Both the position numbers and the translations under genes were made by a program. A DNA stretch of 64,000 nt from Trinickia dabaoshanensis (lineage in GTDB: Bacteria > Pseudomonadota > Gammaproteobacteria > Burkholderiales > Burkholderiaceae), in assembly GCF_002879885.1 (NCBI RefSeq), contig NZ_PNYA01000009.1, forward strand, positions 124,001 through 188,000, given 5' to 3'. The notes under the pieces were generated by a model. That model was not told the origin of the DNA. It worked only from the letters and a program-made list of their open reading frames with translations, and searched no databases. Positions 7,421-16,329 of the stretch are shown here, one piece after another. Each line of letters opens with the position of its first letter. The stretch's first letter is position 1.

Positions 7421-8431
7421 TTAGCGCGTATGGCGAATGCGTGGATTGAGCACGCCGTAGAGCAAATCGACGATCAGGTTCACGACGATGACGAGCGTGG
7501 CGATCAGCAAAATGCCGCCCTGCACGACCGGGTAATCGCGCCGGCTGATCGCATCGATGAGCCATTTGCCGATGCCGGGCCACGAAAAGAGCGTCTCGGT
7601 CAGCACCGCGCCGGCGAGCAGCGTGCCCACTTGCAGGCCGATCACCGTGACGACGGGAATGAGCGCGTTGCGCAGCGCGTGCACGACGATGACGCGCACG
7701 GGAGAAAGTCCCTTGGCCCGTGCCGTGCGAATGTAGTCCTCGCGCAGCACCTCGAGCATCGAGGAGCGCGTCATGCGCGCCACGACCGCGAGCGGAATGG
7801 TGCCGAGCACGATGGCGGGCAAGATCAGATGGCTCACGGCCGATTTGAACGAGCCTTCGTCGGGCGCGAGCAGCGCGTCGATGAGCATGAAGCCCGTCAC
7901 GCGCGGAATATCGTATTCCACCGCGATGCGCCCCGACACGGGCGTCCAGCCGAGCGAGACGGAGAACAGCATGATGAGGATGAGGCCCCACCAGAAAATC
8001 GGCATCGAGTAGCCGGCCAGCGCCGTGCCCATCACGCCATGATCGACGACGGTGCCGCGCCTGAGCGCCGCGACGACGCCGGCCGGCAAGCCGATGAGAA
8101 GCGCGAACAGCATCGCGCAGATCGAGAGCTCGACGGTCGCCGGAAAGCGCGCGAGAAACTCGTTCATGACGCTGGTGTTCGTGATGATGGAATCGCCGAG
8201 ATTGCCGTGGATCGCCCGCCACACGTAGTGGACGTATTGCAGCGGCAGCGGCTCGTCGAGTCCGAGCCGGTGCAGCGCTTGCGCGTGCATCGCGGGATCG
8301 ACGCCGCGCTCGCCCATCATGACTTCGATCGGGTCGCCGGGAATCAGATGGATCAGCGCGAAGGCGAGGATCGTGATGCCGATGAACGTCGGTATCACCA
8401 TCCCGATGCGGCGTAAAACGAATCGGAACAT
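7421..8431 (-). CDS. dppB: Dipeptide ABC transporter permease DppB
   Basis: A 336-residue permease opening MFRFVLRRIGMVIPTFIGIT, typical of DppB, with LIHLIPGDP at residues 27-35 and six predicted membrane helices. The cytoplasmic EAA-type loop is YIRTARAKGLSPVRVIVVHA followed by LRNALIP, the contact surface for DppD/F. It is separated from dppA by 124 bases that hold a strong hairpin, a usual place for mRNA processing between the abundant binding protein and the scarcer permeases. Confidence 0.93.
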   Translation of the reverse strand: MFRFVLRRIGMVIPTFIGITILAFALIHLIPGDPIEVMMGERGVDPAMHAQALHRLGLDEPLPLQYVHYVWRAIHGNLGDSIITNTSVMNEFLARFPATVELSICAMLFALLIGLPAGVVAALRRGTVVDHGVMGTALAGYSMPIFWWGLILIMLFSVSLGWTPVSGRIAVEYDIPRVTGFMLIDALLAPDEGSFKSAVSHLILPAIVLGTIPLAVVARMTRSSMLEVLREDYIRTARAKGLSPVRVIVVHALRNALIPVVTVIGLQVGTLLAGAVLTETLFSWPGIGKWLIDAISRRDYPVVQGGILLIATLVIVVNLIVDLLYGVLNPRIRHTR

Positions 8432-8467
8432 GGTTCGTCCCTTTATCTTGCAGGAGGAAAAATGCGA

Positions 8468-8504
8468 CCGGCGACGAGGGACGCTTTCGAGTCCCTGTCG
8501 CCGG
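8468..8504 (-). other. Strong stem-loop between dppA and dppB
   Basis: CCGGCGAC(G)AGGGAC and GTCCCTGTCGCCGG form a 14-bp stem with one bulge and an 8-nt loop. On the minus strand a short T run follows after six bases. In related operons such intercistronic hairpins protect the binding-protein mRNA and cut read-through to the permeases; that role is inferred here. Confidence 0.6.
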
Positions 8505-8555
8505 AAAACATGCTGGTGCTCCCCGGATAACCCGAGAGAGCGTACCGCATCGCCG

Positions 8556-10187
8556 TTACTTCAGGCTGACGCCATCGAAACGGGCATAGCCGAGCGGCTC
8601 GATGCGCATGTCGACGACGTTCTTCGTCGTCGGTTGATAGATGGTGGAGTGAGCGATCGGCGAGAACGGCAGTTGCTCGGCGAAGACTTGCTGCGCTTGC
8701 GTGTAGATCTTCGAGCGCGCGTCTTGCCCGTTCGTCGTACGGCCCTTCTGGATCAGGTCGTCGAACGGCTTGTAGCACCACTCCGAGAAGTTGTTGCCGT
8801 GCACGGCCTCGCAACCGAGCAGCGTGCCGAGCCAATTGTCCGGATCGCCGTTGTCGCCGCTCCAGCCGATCAGCATCGAATCGTCTTCGCCCGCGTGAGC
8901 GCGCTTGATGTATTCGCCCCACTCATAGGTGACGATCTTCGCCTTCACCCCGATCTTCGCCCAGTCGGACTGGATCATCTCGGCCATCAGCTTCGCGTTC
9001 GGGTTGTACGGACGCTGCACCGGCATCGCCCAGAGCGTGATGTCGAAACCGTTCGGGAAACCGGCCTTCGCGAGCAACGCCTTGGCCTTGGCCGAATCGT
9101 AGGACGCCATCGGCAGGTTGCCGTCGTACGACCATTGCGTCGGCGGCATCGGCGCCTTCGCCGCCTGGCCCGCGCCCTGGTAGACGGATTCGACGATGGC
9201 CTTCTTGTTGATGGCCATATCGAGCGCGCGGCGCACGTCGACGTTGTCGAGCGGCTTATGCGTCACGTTGTACGACAGGTAGCCCAGGTTGAAGCCCGCT
9301 TGCGAGGGCATCGCGATGTCGGCGTCCTTCTTCAGCTCGGCGATATCGGCCGGCTTCGGATAGCTCATCACTTGGCATTCGTTGCGCTTGAGCTTTTGCG
9401 CGCGAACGCTGGCATCCGTCGTGATCGAGAAGATCAGGTTCTTCAGCTTCACGGCGCCCGGCTTCCAGTAATCGGGATTGCCGGTGTAGCGAATCGTCGC
9501 ATCCTTCGTGTAGCTCTTGAAGATGAACGGACCCGTTCCGAGCGGCTTTTGATTGATATCGGCGGCCTTGCCTTCCTTCAGAAGCTGGTCGGCGTATTCC
9601 TTCGAAAGGATCGACGCGAATTCCATCGCCATGTTTTGAAGGAACGGCGCATTCACTTCCTTCAGCGTGAAACGGACGGTGTACGGATCGACCTTCTCGA
9701 TCTTCGTGATCAGCTTGTCGAGGCCCATATCGGTGAAGTACGGGAACGACACCGGATAGGCCTTGCGGAACGGCTCATTCGGATCGAGCATCCGCTCGAA
9801 CGTGAAGATCACGTCGTCCGCGTTGAACTCGCGCGTCGGCTTGAAATATTCCGCCGTTTGGAATTTCACGCCGTGACGAAGATGAAAGGTATAGACCTTA
9901 CCGTCGGACGAGACATCCCAAGATTCGGCCAGCCCCGGCTCGATCTCCGTGCTGCCGCGCTTGAATTCGACGAGACGGTTGTACACGGTGAACGTGTTCG
10001 CCGTGAAATCCGTACCTGTCGTGTATTGCGCGGGATCGAAGCCGGCGGGACTGCCCTCGGAACAGTACACGAGGGTCTTGTTGGGGATGTCGGCCGCGTG
10101 CGAAATCGTCGCCGCGAGCGATACCGTTACGGTGGCGGCCGCGATCGCGCCCAACCGCACAGCGCGCAACAGTTTGTTTTGCTTCAT
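8556..10187 (-). CDS. dppA: Dipeptide ABC transporter substrate-binding protein (DppA)
   Basis: A 543-residue periplasmic binding protein of family SBP_bac_5. A Sec signal peptide (MKQNKLLRAVRLGAIAAATV onward, ending ATISHA) precedes ADIPNKTLVYCSEGSPAGFD. The family stretch PLDNVDVRRALDMAINKKAI and the C-terminal SPIAHSTIYQP are clear. Cysteines in LLGCEAVHGNNFSEWCYKPF match the DppA disulfide pattern. The ATG at 10187 follows GGAGG. It is the binding protein directly upstream of dppBCDF and closely resembles the next gene, a tandem paralogue. Substrate is most likely dipeptides, but glutathione-derived peptides are plausible given the ggt neighbour. Confidence 0.9.
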   Translation of the reverse strand: MKQNKLLRAVRLGAIAAATVTVSLAATISHAADIPNKTLVYCSEGSPAGFDPAQYTTGTDFTANTFTVYNRLVEFKRGSTEIEPGLAESWDVSSDGKVYTFHLRHGVKFQTAEYFKPTREFNADDVIFTFERMLDPNEPFRKAYPVSFPYFTDMGLDKLITKIEKVDPYTVRFTLKEVNAPFLQNMAMEFASILSKEYADQLLKEGKAADINQKPLGTGPFIFKSYTKDATIRYTGNPDYWKPGAVKLKNLIFSITTDASVRAQKLKRNECQVMSYPKPADIAELKKDADIAMPSQAGFNLGYLSYNVTHKPLDNVDVRRALDMAINKKAIVESVYQGAGQAAKAPMPPTQWSYDGNLPMASYDSAKAKALLAKAGFPNGFDITLWAMPVQRPYNPNAKLMAEMIQSDWAKIGVKAKIVTYEWGEYIKRAHAGEDDSMLIGWSGDNGDPDNWLGTLLGCEAVHGNNFSEWCYKPFDDLIQKGRTTNGQDARSKIYTQAQQVFAEQLPFSPIAHSTIYQPTTKNVVDMRIEPLGYARFDGVSLK

Positions 10188-10360
10188 GTTTCCTCCAGTT
10201 CTGAGGCCGGCCTGAGCCAGCGTACGCGGATATTACTGAGCTTTGATTACCCGAACAAGCGGTCGGGAAAAGGCAACGCTCGGCACGTGTGCGCGTTGAC
10301 TTTGCGCTGAGCGCATGTTTAGTGCCACTAAAATTCCGTGTCAACCTCCCTCGCGCGCCG

Positions 10361-10385
10361 ATCGCCTAGCCGATGTCTAGGCGAT
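10361..10385. repeat. 9-bp perfect inverted repeat between the two dppA-like genes
   Basis: ATCGCCTAG and CTAGGCGAT flank a 7-base loop, 61 bases past the stop of the upstream dppA-like gene and about 176 bases before the dppA start. There is no T run, so a terminator is not clear; it could stabilise the 3' end of the first message or be a protein site. Confidence 0.4.
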
Positions 10386-10445
10386 TGATCGGACGATTCA
10401 ACGAGGGCTTTCCCGCAAAGATACGCTGATGAAGAATTCGCCGCG

Positions 10446-12098
10446 CTACTCGAGCCCCACGCCCCAAAACTGCGTCGGACCAAACGGATCGATCTTGAAG
10501 CCGACGACGTTCTTACGCAGCGGTTGGTACACCGTCGAATGCGCGATCGGCGTGAACGGCACTTGCTGCTTGAAGATCTCTTGCGCCCGCGTGTAAAGAC
10601 GCGTTCGCTCGGCGACATCGTTGGTCTCGCGCGCCTTGACGATGAGATCGTCGAAAGGCTTGTAACACCACTTCGAAAAATTGCTGCCGTTCACGGCCGA
10701 GCAGCCGAGCAGCACGCCGAGCCAATTGTCCGGGTCGCCGTTGTCGCCCGTCAGCCCGATCAACATCGCGTCGTGCTCGCCCGCATGCGCGCGGCGCACG
10801 TATTCGCCCCATTCATACGTCGTGATCTGCGCGTGCACGCCGATCTTGGCCCAATCGGCCTGGATCATCTCGGCCATCAAACGCGCGTTCGGGTTGTAGG
10901 GACGTTGCACGGGCATCGCCCAAAGCGTCAACGTAAGACCATCGGCAAAGCCCGCCTTGGCCAGCAGCGCCTTCGCTTGGGCCGGATCGTAAGGCGCGTC
11001 CTTCAGCGCCTTGTCGTAAGACCACTCGGTGGGCGGCATCGGCGCCACCGCCGCTTGGCCCGCACCTTGGTACACCGATTTGACGATCGCCTGTTTGTCG
11101 ATCGCCATATCGAGCGCGCGGCGCACATCGACGTTATCGAGCGGCTTGTGCGTCGTGTTGTACGCCAGCAAACCGAGATTGAAGCCGACTTGATGCGGCA
11201 TTTGCAGATTCGGATCGGCCGATAGCGACGCGATGTCGGCGGGGCGCGGATAGTTCATCACCTGACATTCGCCCTCCCTCAACTTTTCCTCGCGCACCGC
11301 CGGATCGGGCGTGATCTGAAACACGAGCTTGCTCAAACGCACGACACCGCTCTTCCAGTAGTCGGGATTGCCGTCGAACCGGATCGTGGCGTCTTTCGTA
11401 TAGCTACGGAAAACGAACGGTCCCGTGCCCACCGGTTTTTGATTGATATCGGCGGCCGCGCCTTGCTTAAGCAATTGATCGGCGTACTCGGCAGACAGAA
11501 TCGAGGCGAACGGCATCGCCAATTCCGATAGGAAGGGCGCGCTCGGCTTGCGCAACGTCATGCGCACCGTGAGCGGATCGAGCTTTGCGACGCTTTCGAG
11601 GTTCGTGGCCAGCCCGAGATCGGTGAAATACGGAAACCGCACCGGATACGCCTGACTCAACGGCGCTTTCGCATCGAGCATGCGCTCGAACGTCAATACG
11701 ACATCGTCCGCATCGAACTCGCGCGAGGGCTTGAAATAGGACGTCGTATGAAACTTGACCCCGGGACGCAGGTGAAAGGTGTACACGCGGCCGTCATCCG
11801 AAATCTCCCACGACTGCGCGAGGCCGGGCTCGACCTTGGTGCCGCCGTGCTCGAATTCGACCAGACGGTTATAGACGGTGTAAGCGGCGGCCGAGAACTC
11901 CACACTCGTGGTGTATTGCGCCGGATCGAATCCGGCCGGACTCGCATCCGAACAAAAAACGAGGGTTTTCGAAGGCAACTCGGCGGCGACAACGCTACGG
12001 CCAGCGCCAAAAAGGACGCTGGCCGTAGCGGCCGCGATGACGGCGGAAGCGACGAACTTGAACGAGCTAACGGCTAGAAGGGGACGACATATCGGCAT
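10446..12098 (-). CDS. Second DppA-like substrate-binding protein (tandem paralogue)
   Basis: A 550-residue SBP_bac_5 protein with an N-terminal signal peptide (SAVIAAATASVLFGAGRSVV, cleavage after AA near residue 39). It follows the neighbouring DppA almost throughout: ELPSKTLVFCSDASPAGFDP, PLDNVDVRRALDMAIDKQAI and VPMPPT-type motifs are shared with small changes. Two adjacent paralogues feeding one permease suggest widened substrate range. GGAGG precedes the ATG. It is the promoter-proximal gene of the minus-strand unit and is divergent from the RpiR-type regulator. Confidence 0.88.
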   Translation of the reverse strand: MPICRPLLAVSSFKFVASAVIAAATASVLFGAGRSVVAAELPSKTLVFCSDASPAGFDPAQYTTSVEFSAAAYTVYNRLVEFEHGGTKVEPGLAQSWEISDDGRVYTFHLRPGVKFHTTSYFKPSREFDADDVVLTFERMLDAKAPLSQAYPVRFPYFTDLGLATNLESVAKLDPLTVRMTLRKPSAPFLSELAMPFASILSAEYADQLLKQGAAADINQKPVGTGPFVFRSYTKDATIRFDGNPDYWKSGVVRLSKLVFQITPDPAVREEKLREGECQVMNYPRPADIASLSADPNLQMPHQVGFNLGLLAYNTTHKPLDNVDVRRALDMAIDKQAIVKSVYQGAGQAAVAPMPPTEWSYDKALKDAPYDPAQAKALLAKAGFADGLTLTLWAMPVQRPYNPNARLMAEMIQADWAKIGVHAQITTYEWGEYVRRAHAGEHDAMLIGLTGDNGDPDNWLGVLLGCSAVNGSNFSKWCYKPFDDLIVKARETNDVAERTRLYTRAQEIFKQQVPFTPIAHSTVYQPLRKNVVGFKIDPFGPTQFWGVGLE

Positions 12099-12242
12099 GG
12101 ACGGTCCTCCAGTGGCAGGCCGGGCAAGCGTAGCACGGCGCTCGATCGCTTCTCGCGGATGATGTAATGAATATCACGCCGAGTATTCGAAGCAAATAGC
12201 GCCTGCTTATCCAAAGCGGGTAAACACCGACTCATTTGCGCA

Positions 12243-12293
12243 TTGACGCGCTTTTTTGGCTTGCTAGCATCTCGATTACGTAACGAACGTTAC
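12243..12293 (+). promoter_or_regulatory. Promoter plus operator-like palindrome before the RpiR-type regulator
   Basis: TTGACG at 12243-12248 and TAGCAT at 12265-12270 are spaced 16 bases apart, a good sigma-70 promoter. Ten bases on, 12280-12293 reads GTAACGAACGTTAC, a perfect 14-bp palindrome covering the start of the transcript. This is where an autoregulatory repressor would bind. The link to the RpiR protein is inferred from position. Confidence 0.5.
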
Positions 12294-12334
12294 AACCCAC
12301 TCCCGAAACCGAAGATTTCATCGTACTAGGCACC

Positions 12335-13195
12335 GTGACACCACTTTCCGTGAGGCTGCTGCTCAAGCAGCGGGAAACCACTTTTACGGTATCGGAGCGG
12401 CGTGTGGTCGCGGTACTGCTGGCGAATTACCCGAGTGCGGCGCTGACCTCGATCTCGCAGCTTGCCGGCGCGGCGCAAGTCAGCGATCCGACGGTTCATC
12501 GGCTCGTCTTGAAGCTCGGTTTCGAGGGCTATCCCGAGTTCCAACGCGCGTTACTGGCCGAAGTCGATGCGCGCATGAACTCGCCGCTGTCGCGGCTCGA
12601 ATCGCCGGCGGACGAAAGTCATGCCGAAGACGTTCAAAAAGCGATGCTGGGCTCGCTGACGCTCGCCATCGGCAAGACCGCGGAGCAATCCTCGCGCGAG
12701 GACTTCGAGCGTACGGTTTCGTTGCTCGCCGATCTCGATCGCACCGTGCTGTGCTGCGGCGGCCGCGCGAGCGGCTTTATCGCGTCGTGGCTCGCCGTGC
12801 TGCTCAGTCAAGTGCGGCCGCACGCACGGCACGTCGAGCCCTCGCTGGAGCGCGGCTCCGAAGCGCTTGCCGATCTGACGCCGGGCGACGTGGTCGTCGT
12901 CTACGACTACCGGCGGTACCAGGAAAGCGTCGTGCAATTCGCGCGCGAGGCTCACGATTTGGGCGCGCGCGTCGTGTTGCTCACCGACGAGTGGCGCTCG
13001 CCGATCGCCGCTTTCGCCGACGCCGTGCTGGTCTCGTTCGTCCAAAACGGATCGCCGTTCGACACGAAAGTGCCGGCTGTCGCGCAAACCGAATCGATCG
13101 TCGCCGCGCTCGTGCAGCGCATGCCTGCCGAAGCGAAGGACAGGCTCACACGAATCGAAGCCCTGAGAGCCGGGCGCATCGCGCAGAGCACGTGA
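12335..13195 (+). CDS. MurR/RpiR family transcriptional regulator
   Basis: A 286-residue protein from a GTG at 12335. Residues about 1-80 form the HTH_6 domain (ISQLAGAAQVSDPTVHRLVL, KLGFEGYPEFQRALLAE); residues about 125-260 form a SIS domain (TVLCCGGRASGFIASWLAVL, then GDVVVVYDYRRYQESVVQFA). SIS domains normally bind phosphosugars; here the regulator sits between the dpp genes and ggt, so peptide or amino-sugar catabolism is the likely regulon. ggt begins 65 bases downstream on the same strand. Confidence 0.88.
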   Translation: MTPLSVRLLLKQRETTFTVSERRVVAVLLANYPSAALTSISQLAGAAQVSDPTVHRLVLKLGFEGYPEFQRALLAEVDARMNSPLSRLESPADESHAEDVQKAMLGSLTLAIGKTAEQSSREDFERTVSLLADLDRTVLCCGGRASGFIASWLAVLLSQVRPHARHVEPSLERGSEALADLTPGDVVVVYDYRRYQESVVQFAREAHDLGARVVLLTDEWRSPIAAFADAVLVSFVQNGSPFDTKVPAVAQTESIVAALVQRMPAEAKDRLTRIEALRAGRIAQST

Positions 13196-13260
13196 GCGCA
13201 GCGCGCGAATCCGGCCATCCATCCCACCACCGTCTCAGCAACCTAGAGCAGGCCCATCCG

Positions 13261-15036
13261 ATGAAAAAGCACAGCCCCCTGATCGCCGCGCTCGGCGCGG
13301 CACTCGTCGCGACGAGCACGATCGCAACCGGCGCCATGGCCGCCTCGCGTCCTGCCGTCGAGGCGCGCAACGGCATGGTCGTCACGTCGCAACATCTAGC
13401 CTCGCAAATCGGCGTCGATATCCTGAAGATGGGCGGCAACGCCATCGACGCCGCGGTGGCTGTCGGCTACGCGCAGGCCGTCGTCAACCCCTGCTGCGGC
13501 AACATCGGCGGCGGCGGCTTCATGACGATTCACCTGGCCGATGGGCGCGATACGTTCATCAATTTCCGCGAGACGGCCCCTGCCGCCGCCACGGCGAACA
13601 TGTATCTCGATGCCGAGGGCAACATAAAGAAAGGCGCGAGCTTGTACGGCTATGGCGCCGTGGGCGTGCCCGGCACGGTGATGGGCATGGATCTCGCCGA
13701 ACGCAAGTATGGGCGGCTCACCCGCGAGCAGGTGATGGCCCCGGCGATCCGTCTGGCGCGAGAAGGGTTCGTGCTGACGCGCGCCGACACCGACATCCTC
13801 GACACGACCGTCAAACGCTTCAGCCAAGACCCCGGCATCGCACGTATTTTCCTGCGCAAGGACGGCACGCCGTTGCAGCCCGGCGATCGGCTCGTGCAAA
13901 AGGATTTGGCCAATACGCTCGAAGCGATCGCCAAGCATGGCCCCGATGCGTTTTACAAAGGCAAGATTCCGGCGGCGATCGAGACTGCGTCGAAAAACGG
14001 CGGCGGCTTGCTGACGGCGGCCGACTTCGCGAACTATCGCGCGACCGAGATGACGCCCGTGAGCTGCGACTATCACGGCTATACGTTCATCTCGGCACCG
14101 CCGCCGAGCTCGGGCGGCACGACGATGTGCGAAATCTTGAATACGCTCGAAGGCTATGACTTGAAGGGCTTCGGCTGGCATTCGGCGCAGGCGGTGCACT
14201 ACATGGCCGAGGCGATGCGTCATGCCTATGCCGATCGCAACACGAAGCTCGGCGATCCCGCCTTCGTGAACAACCCGCTCGATCAATTGCTGAGCAAGTC
14301 GTACGCGGCCAAGATCCGCGCGTCGATTCCGGCCGACAAGGCGACCCCGTCGATGGACTTGGCCGATGCCGCCTCGCTGCCGGAAAAGAAGGAAACGACG
14401 CATTACTCGATCGTCGATAAGGCGGGCAACGCGGTCTCGACGACCTACACCGTGAACGGCCGCTTCGGCGCCGTCGTCATGGCCCCGGGTACGGGCTTCT
14501 TTCTGAACGACGAGATGGACGACTTCACGTCGAAGGTCGGCGCGCAAAACATGTTCGGTCTCGTGCAAGGCCCGAACAATGCGATCGCACCGGGCAAGCG
14601 TCCGCTCTCGTCGATGGCGCCGACGATCGTCACCAAAGACGGCAAGGTATTCCTCGTGATCGGCTCGCCGGGCGGCTCGCGCATCATCACGACGACGCTC
14701 GAAACGGCGATCGACATCATCGATTACGGCATGGAGCCGCAAGAAGCGGTGGACGCCGCGCGCATTCACGAACAGTGGCTGCCGGACGTCGTGTATTACG
14801 AGCCGTACGGGGTGTCGGCCGATACGCTGAAAATCCTGGCGAACGAAGGCTACAAGATGGTTCAGCAAACGCCTTGGGGCGCGGCTGAATTGGTCGAAGT
14901 CGGATTGCCAGGCTTGGCGGCCGATCCTTCACAAAGTTCGGGTAACGATTCGGCGGTCGGCGGCAAGGTGCGCGTGGGGTATTTCTACGGTGCCAACGAT
15001 GAGCGCCGCCCGGCGGGAGAGGCGTTGGGGTATTGA
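13261..15036 (+). CDS. ggt: Gamma-glutamyltranspeptidase (glutathione hydrolase)
   Basis: A 591-residue Ntn-hydrolase. Signal peptide MKKHSPLIAALGAALVATST ending near TGAMA marks it as periplasmic. The precursor is expected to cleave itself before Thr379 in KETTHYSIVDKAGNAV, releasing the small subunit with the catalytic Thr. Also visible are NPCCGNIGGGGFM, the substrate-binding PLSSMAPTIV and SPGGSRIITTTLE. It would hydrolyse glutathione and other gamma-glutamyl compounds to glutamate plus Cys-Gly, and the neighbouring Dpp transporter could import the dipeptide. It probably shares a transcript with the RpiR-type regulator. Confidence 0.93.
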   Translation: MKKHSPLIAALGAALVATSTIATGAMAASRPAVEARNGMVVTSQHLASQIGVDILKMGGNAIDAAVAVGYAQAVVNPCCGNIGGGGFMTIHLADGRDTFINFRETAPAAATANMYLDAEGNIKKGASLYGYGAVGVPGTVMGMDLAERKYGRLTREQVMAPAIRLAREGFVLTRADTDILDTTVKRFSQDPGIARIFLRKDGTPLQPGDRLVQKDLANTLEAIAKHGPDAFYKGKIPAAIETASKNGGGLLTAADFANYRATEMTPVSCDYHGYTFISAPPPSSGGTTMCEILNTLEGYDLKGFGWHSAQAVHYMAEAMRHAYADRNTKLGDPAFVNNPLDQLLSKSYAAKIRASIPADKATPSMDLADAASLPEKKETTHYSIVDKAGNAVSTTYTVNGRFGAVVMAPGTGFFLNDEMDDFTSKVGAQNMFGLVQGPNNAIAPGKRPLSSMAPTIVTKDGKVFLVIGSPGGSRIITTTLETAIDIIDYGMEPQEAVDAARIHEQWLPDVVYYEPYGVSADTLKILANEGYKMVQQTPWGAAELVEVGLPGLAADPSQSSGNDSAVGGKVRVGYFYGANDERRPAGEALGY

Positions 15037-15068
15037 GTGCGCACGGCCGCCGAGCGAATATAGGTGGG

Positions 15069-15094
15069 CAGGTGCCGCGAGTGCGCGGCACCTG
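15069..15094. terminator. Hairpin between convergent ggt and metF
   Basis: CAGGTGCCGCG and CGCGGCACCTG form an 11-bp perfect stem with loop AGTG, placed between the ends of the two convergent genes. The T tracts are short (GAGTTTC on plus), so this is a likely but not ideal bidirectional terminator. Confidence 0.6.
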
Positions 15095-15098
15095 AGTT

Positions 15099-15926
15099 TC
15101 AAGCCAACCGCTCGCAAATTGCCTTGGTCGCGGTGGCCGCATTCAGCGTATAGAAATGCAACCCGGGCGCGCCTTCCTTCACGAGCCGCTCGCACAGTTG
15201 CGTAACGACATCGAGCCCGAAGGCGCGAATCGCTTCGCGATCGTCGCCGAAGCTCTCCAAACGCTTGGCGACCCAGCGCGGCACTTCGGCCCCGCACATC
15301 TCCGAGAAGCGCATCAACTGAGAGTAGTTCGTGATCGGCATGATGCCGGGCACGATGGGCACATCGACGCCGAGTTTGCGCGCATCGTCCACGAACCGGA
15401 AATACGCATCGGCGTTATAAAAATACTGCGTGATCGCCGCATTGGCGCCCGCTTTCACCTTGCGCGCGAAGTTCTCCAAATCGTGCTTCGGAGAACGCGC
15501 CTGCGGGTGGTACTCCGGGTAGGCTGCCACTTCGATGTGGAACCAGTCACCGTACTCGGCACGGATGAACGCGACGAGTTCCGACGCATAGCGCAGTTCG
15601 CCCACTTCGCCCATGCCCGAGGGCAGATCGCCGCGCAACGCGACGATATGGCGGATGCCATTGGAACGATAGCGTTCCAAAATCGCACGCAGGCTTTCCT
15701 TCGACGAGCCGATGCACGACAAGTGAGGCGCGGCTTCGATACCGTCCTTGGCCATGTCGAGCACCGTATCGAGCGTGCCTTGCTGCGTCGATCCGCCCGC
15801 GCCGAACGTCACCGAAACGAACTTCGGCTTGAGCAGCGCCAACTGTGCGCGCGTGGCGCGCAGCTTCTCGACGCCGTCGGGCGTCTTCGGCGGAAAAAAT
15901 TCGAACGAGATTTCGATGGGATTCAT
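15099..15926 (-). CDS. metF: 5,10-methylenetetrahydrofolate reductase
   Basis: A 275-residue TIM-barrel flavoprotein. EISFEFFPPKTPDGVEKL is the MetF N-terminus with the catalytic Glu, VSVTFGAGGSTQ and HLSCIGSSKESLRAILERY follow, and RHIVALRGDLP is the FAD-binding region. It reduces methylene-THF to methyl-THF for methionine synthesis. The ATG at 15926 is preferred over one 12 codons earlier. It lies downstream of ahcY and a small membrane protein, all on the minus strand, so it may fall partly under the SAH riboswitch. Confidence 0.93.
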   Translation of the reverse strand: MNPIEISFEFFPPKTPDGVEKLRATRAQLALLKPKFVSVTFGAGGSTQQGTLDTVLDMAKDGIEAAPHLSCIGSSKESLRAILERYRSNGIRHIVALRGDLPSGMGEVGELRYASELVAFIRAEYGDWFHIEVAAYPEYHPQARSPKHDLENFARKVKAGANAAITQYFYNADAYFRFVDDARKLGVDVPIVPGIMPITNYSQLMRFSEMCGAEVPRWVAKRLESFGDDREAIRAFGLDVVTQLCERLVKEGAPGLHFYTLNAATATKAICERLA

Positions 15927-15975
15927 GATCCGGTGATCCGGTGTGGGACCGAGCCGCGACAAAGCCGCGCCGCCT

Positions 15976-16329
15976 TCAACCCAAACTGCGGTTGCCGAAA
16001 ATCAACGCAGAAAGCAGCCACGACACGATGCTGTACAAGATCGAGCCGAAGAACGCCGACCAAAAACCCGACACCTCGAAGCCCTTCAGCAACGATGCCG
16101 CAAGCCAGAAACACAAGGCGTTGACGACGAGGATGAACACCCCCAGCGTGACGATCGTAACGGGCAGCGTGAGGATGATCAACACGGGCCGGAGCACGGC
16201 ATTGATGAGGCCGAGCACGAGTGCGATGATCAACGCCGTGCCGAAGCTGCGGATGTGGATCGATGGCACGAGGTACGTGATGATCAAGAGCGCAAGCGCG
16301 TTGATGATCCAAGTCAGCAGCACTGTCAT
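15976..16329 (-). CDS. Phage holin family / YvlD-type small membrane protein
   Basis: A 117-residue protein with four hydrophobic helices (LLTWIINALALLIITYLVP, TALIIALVLGLINAVLRPVL, TIVTLGVFILVVNALCFWLA, GSILYSIVSWLLSALIF). The GLINAVLRPVLIILTLPVTI motif is diagnostic of PF04020. Despite the family name it is a chromosomal membrane protein of unknown role. AAGGAA precedes the ATG at 16329. The order ahcY - this gene - metF is a common Burkholderiaceae arrangement. Confidence 0.85.
   Translation of the reverse strand: MTVLLTWIINALALLIITYLVPSIHIRSFGTALIIALVLGLINAVLRPVLIILTLPVTIVTLGVFILVVNALCFWLAASLLKGFEVSGFWSAFFGSILYSIVSWLLSALIFGNRSLG

Noticed and set aside
7409-8416. 335-codon plus-strand frame opposite dppB
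   Set aside because: Antisense to a well-supported permease gene; product dominated by Arg, Asp, His.
15976-16329. Prophage remnant suggested by the holin-family name
   Set aside because: The gene sits in a conserved ahcY-metF cluster and no other phage gene is nearby.
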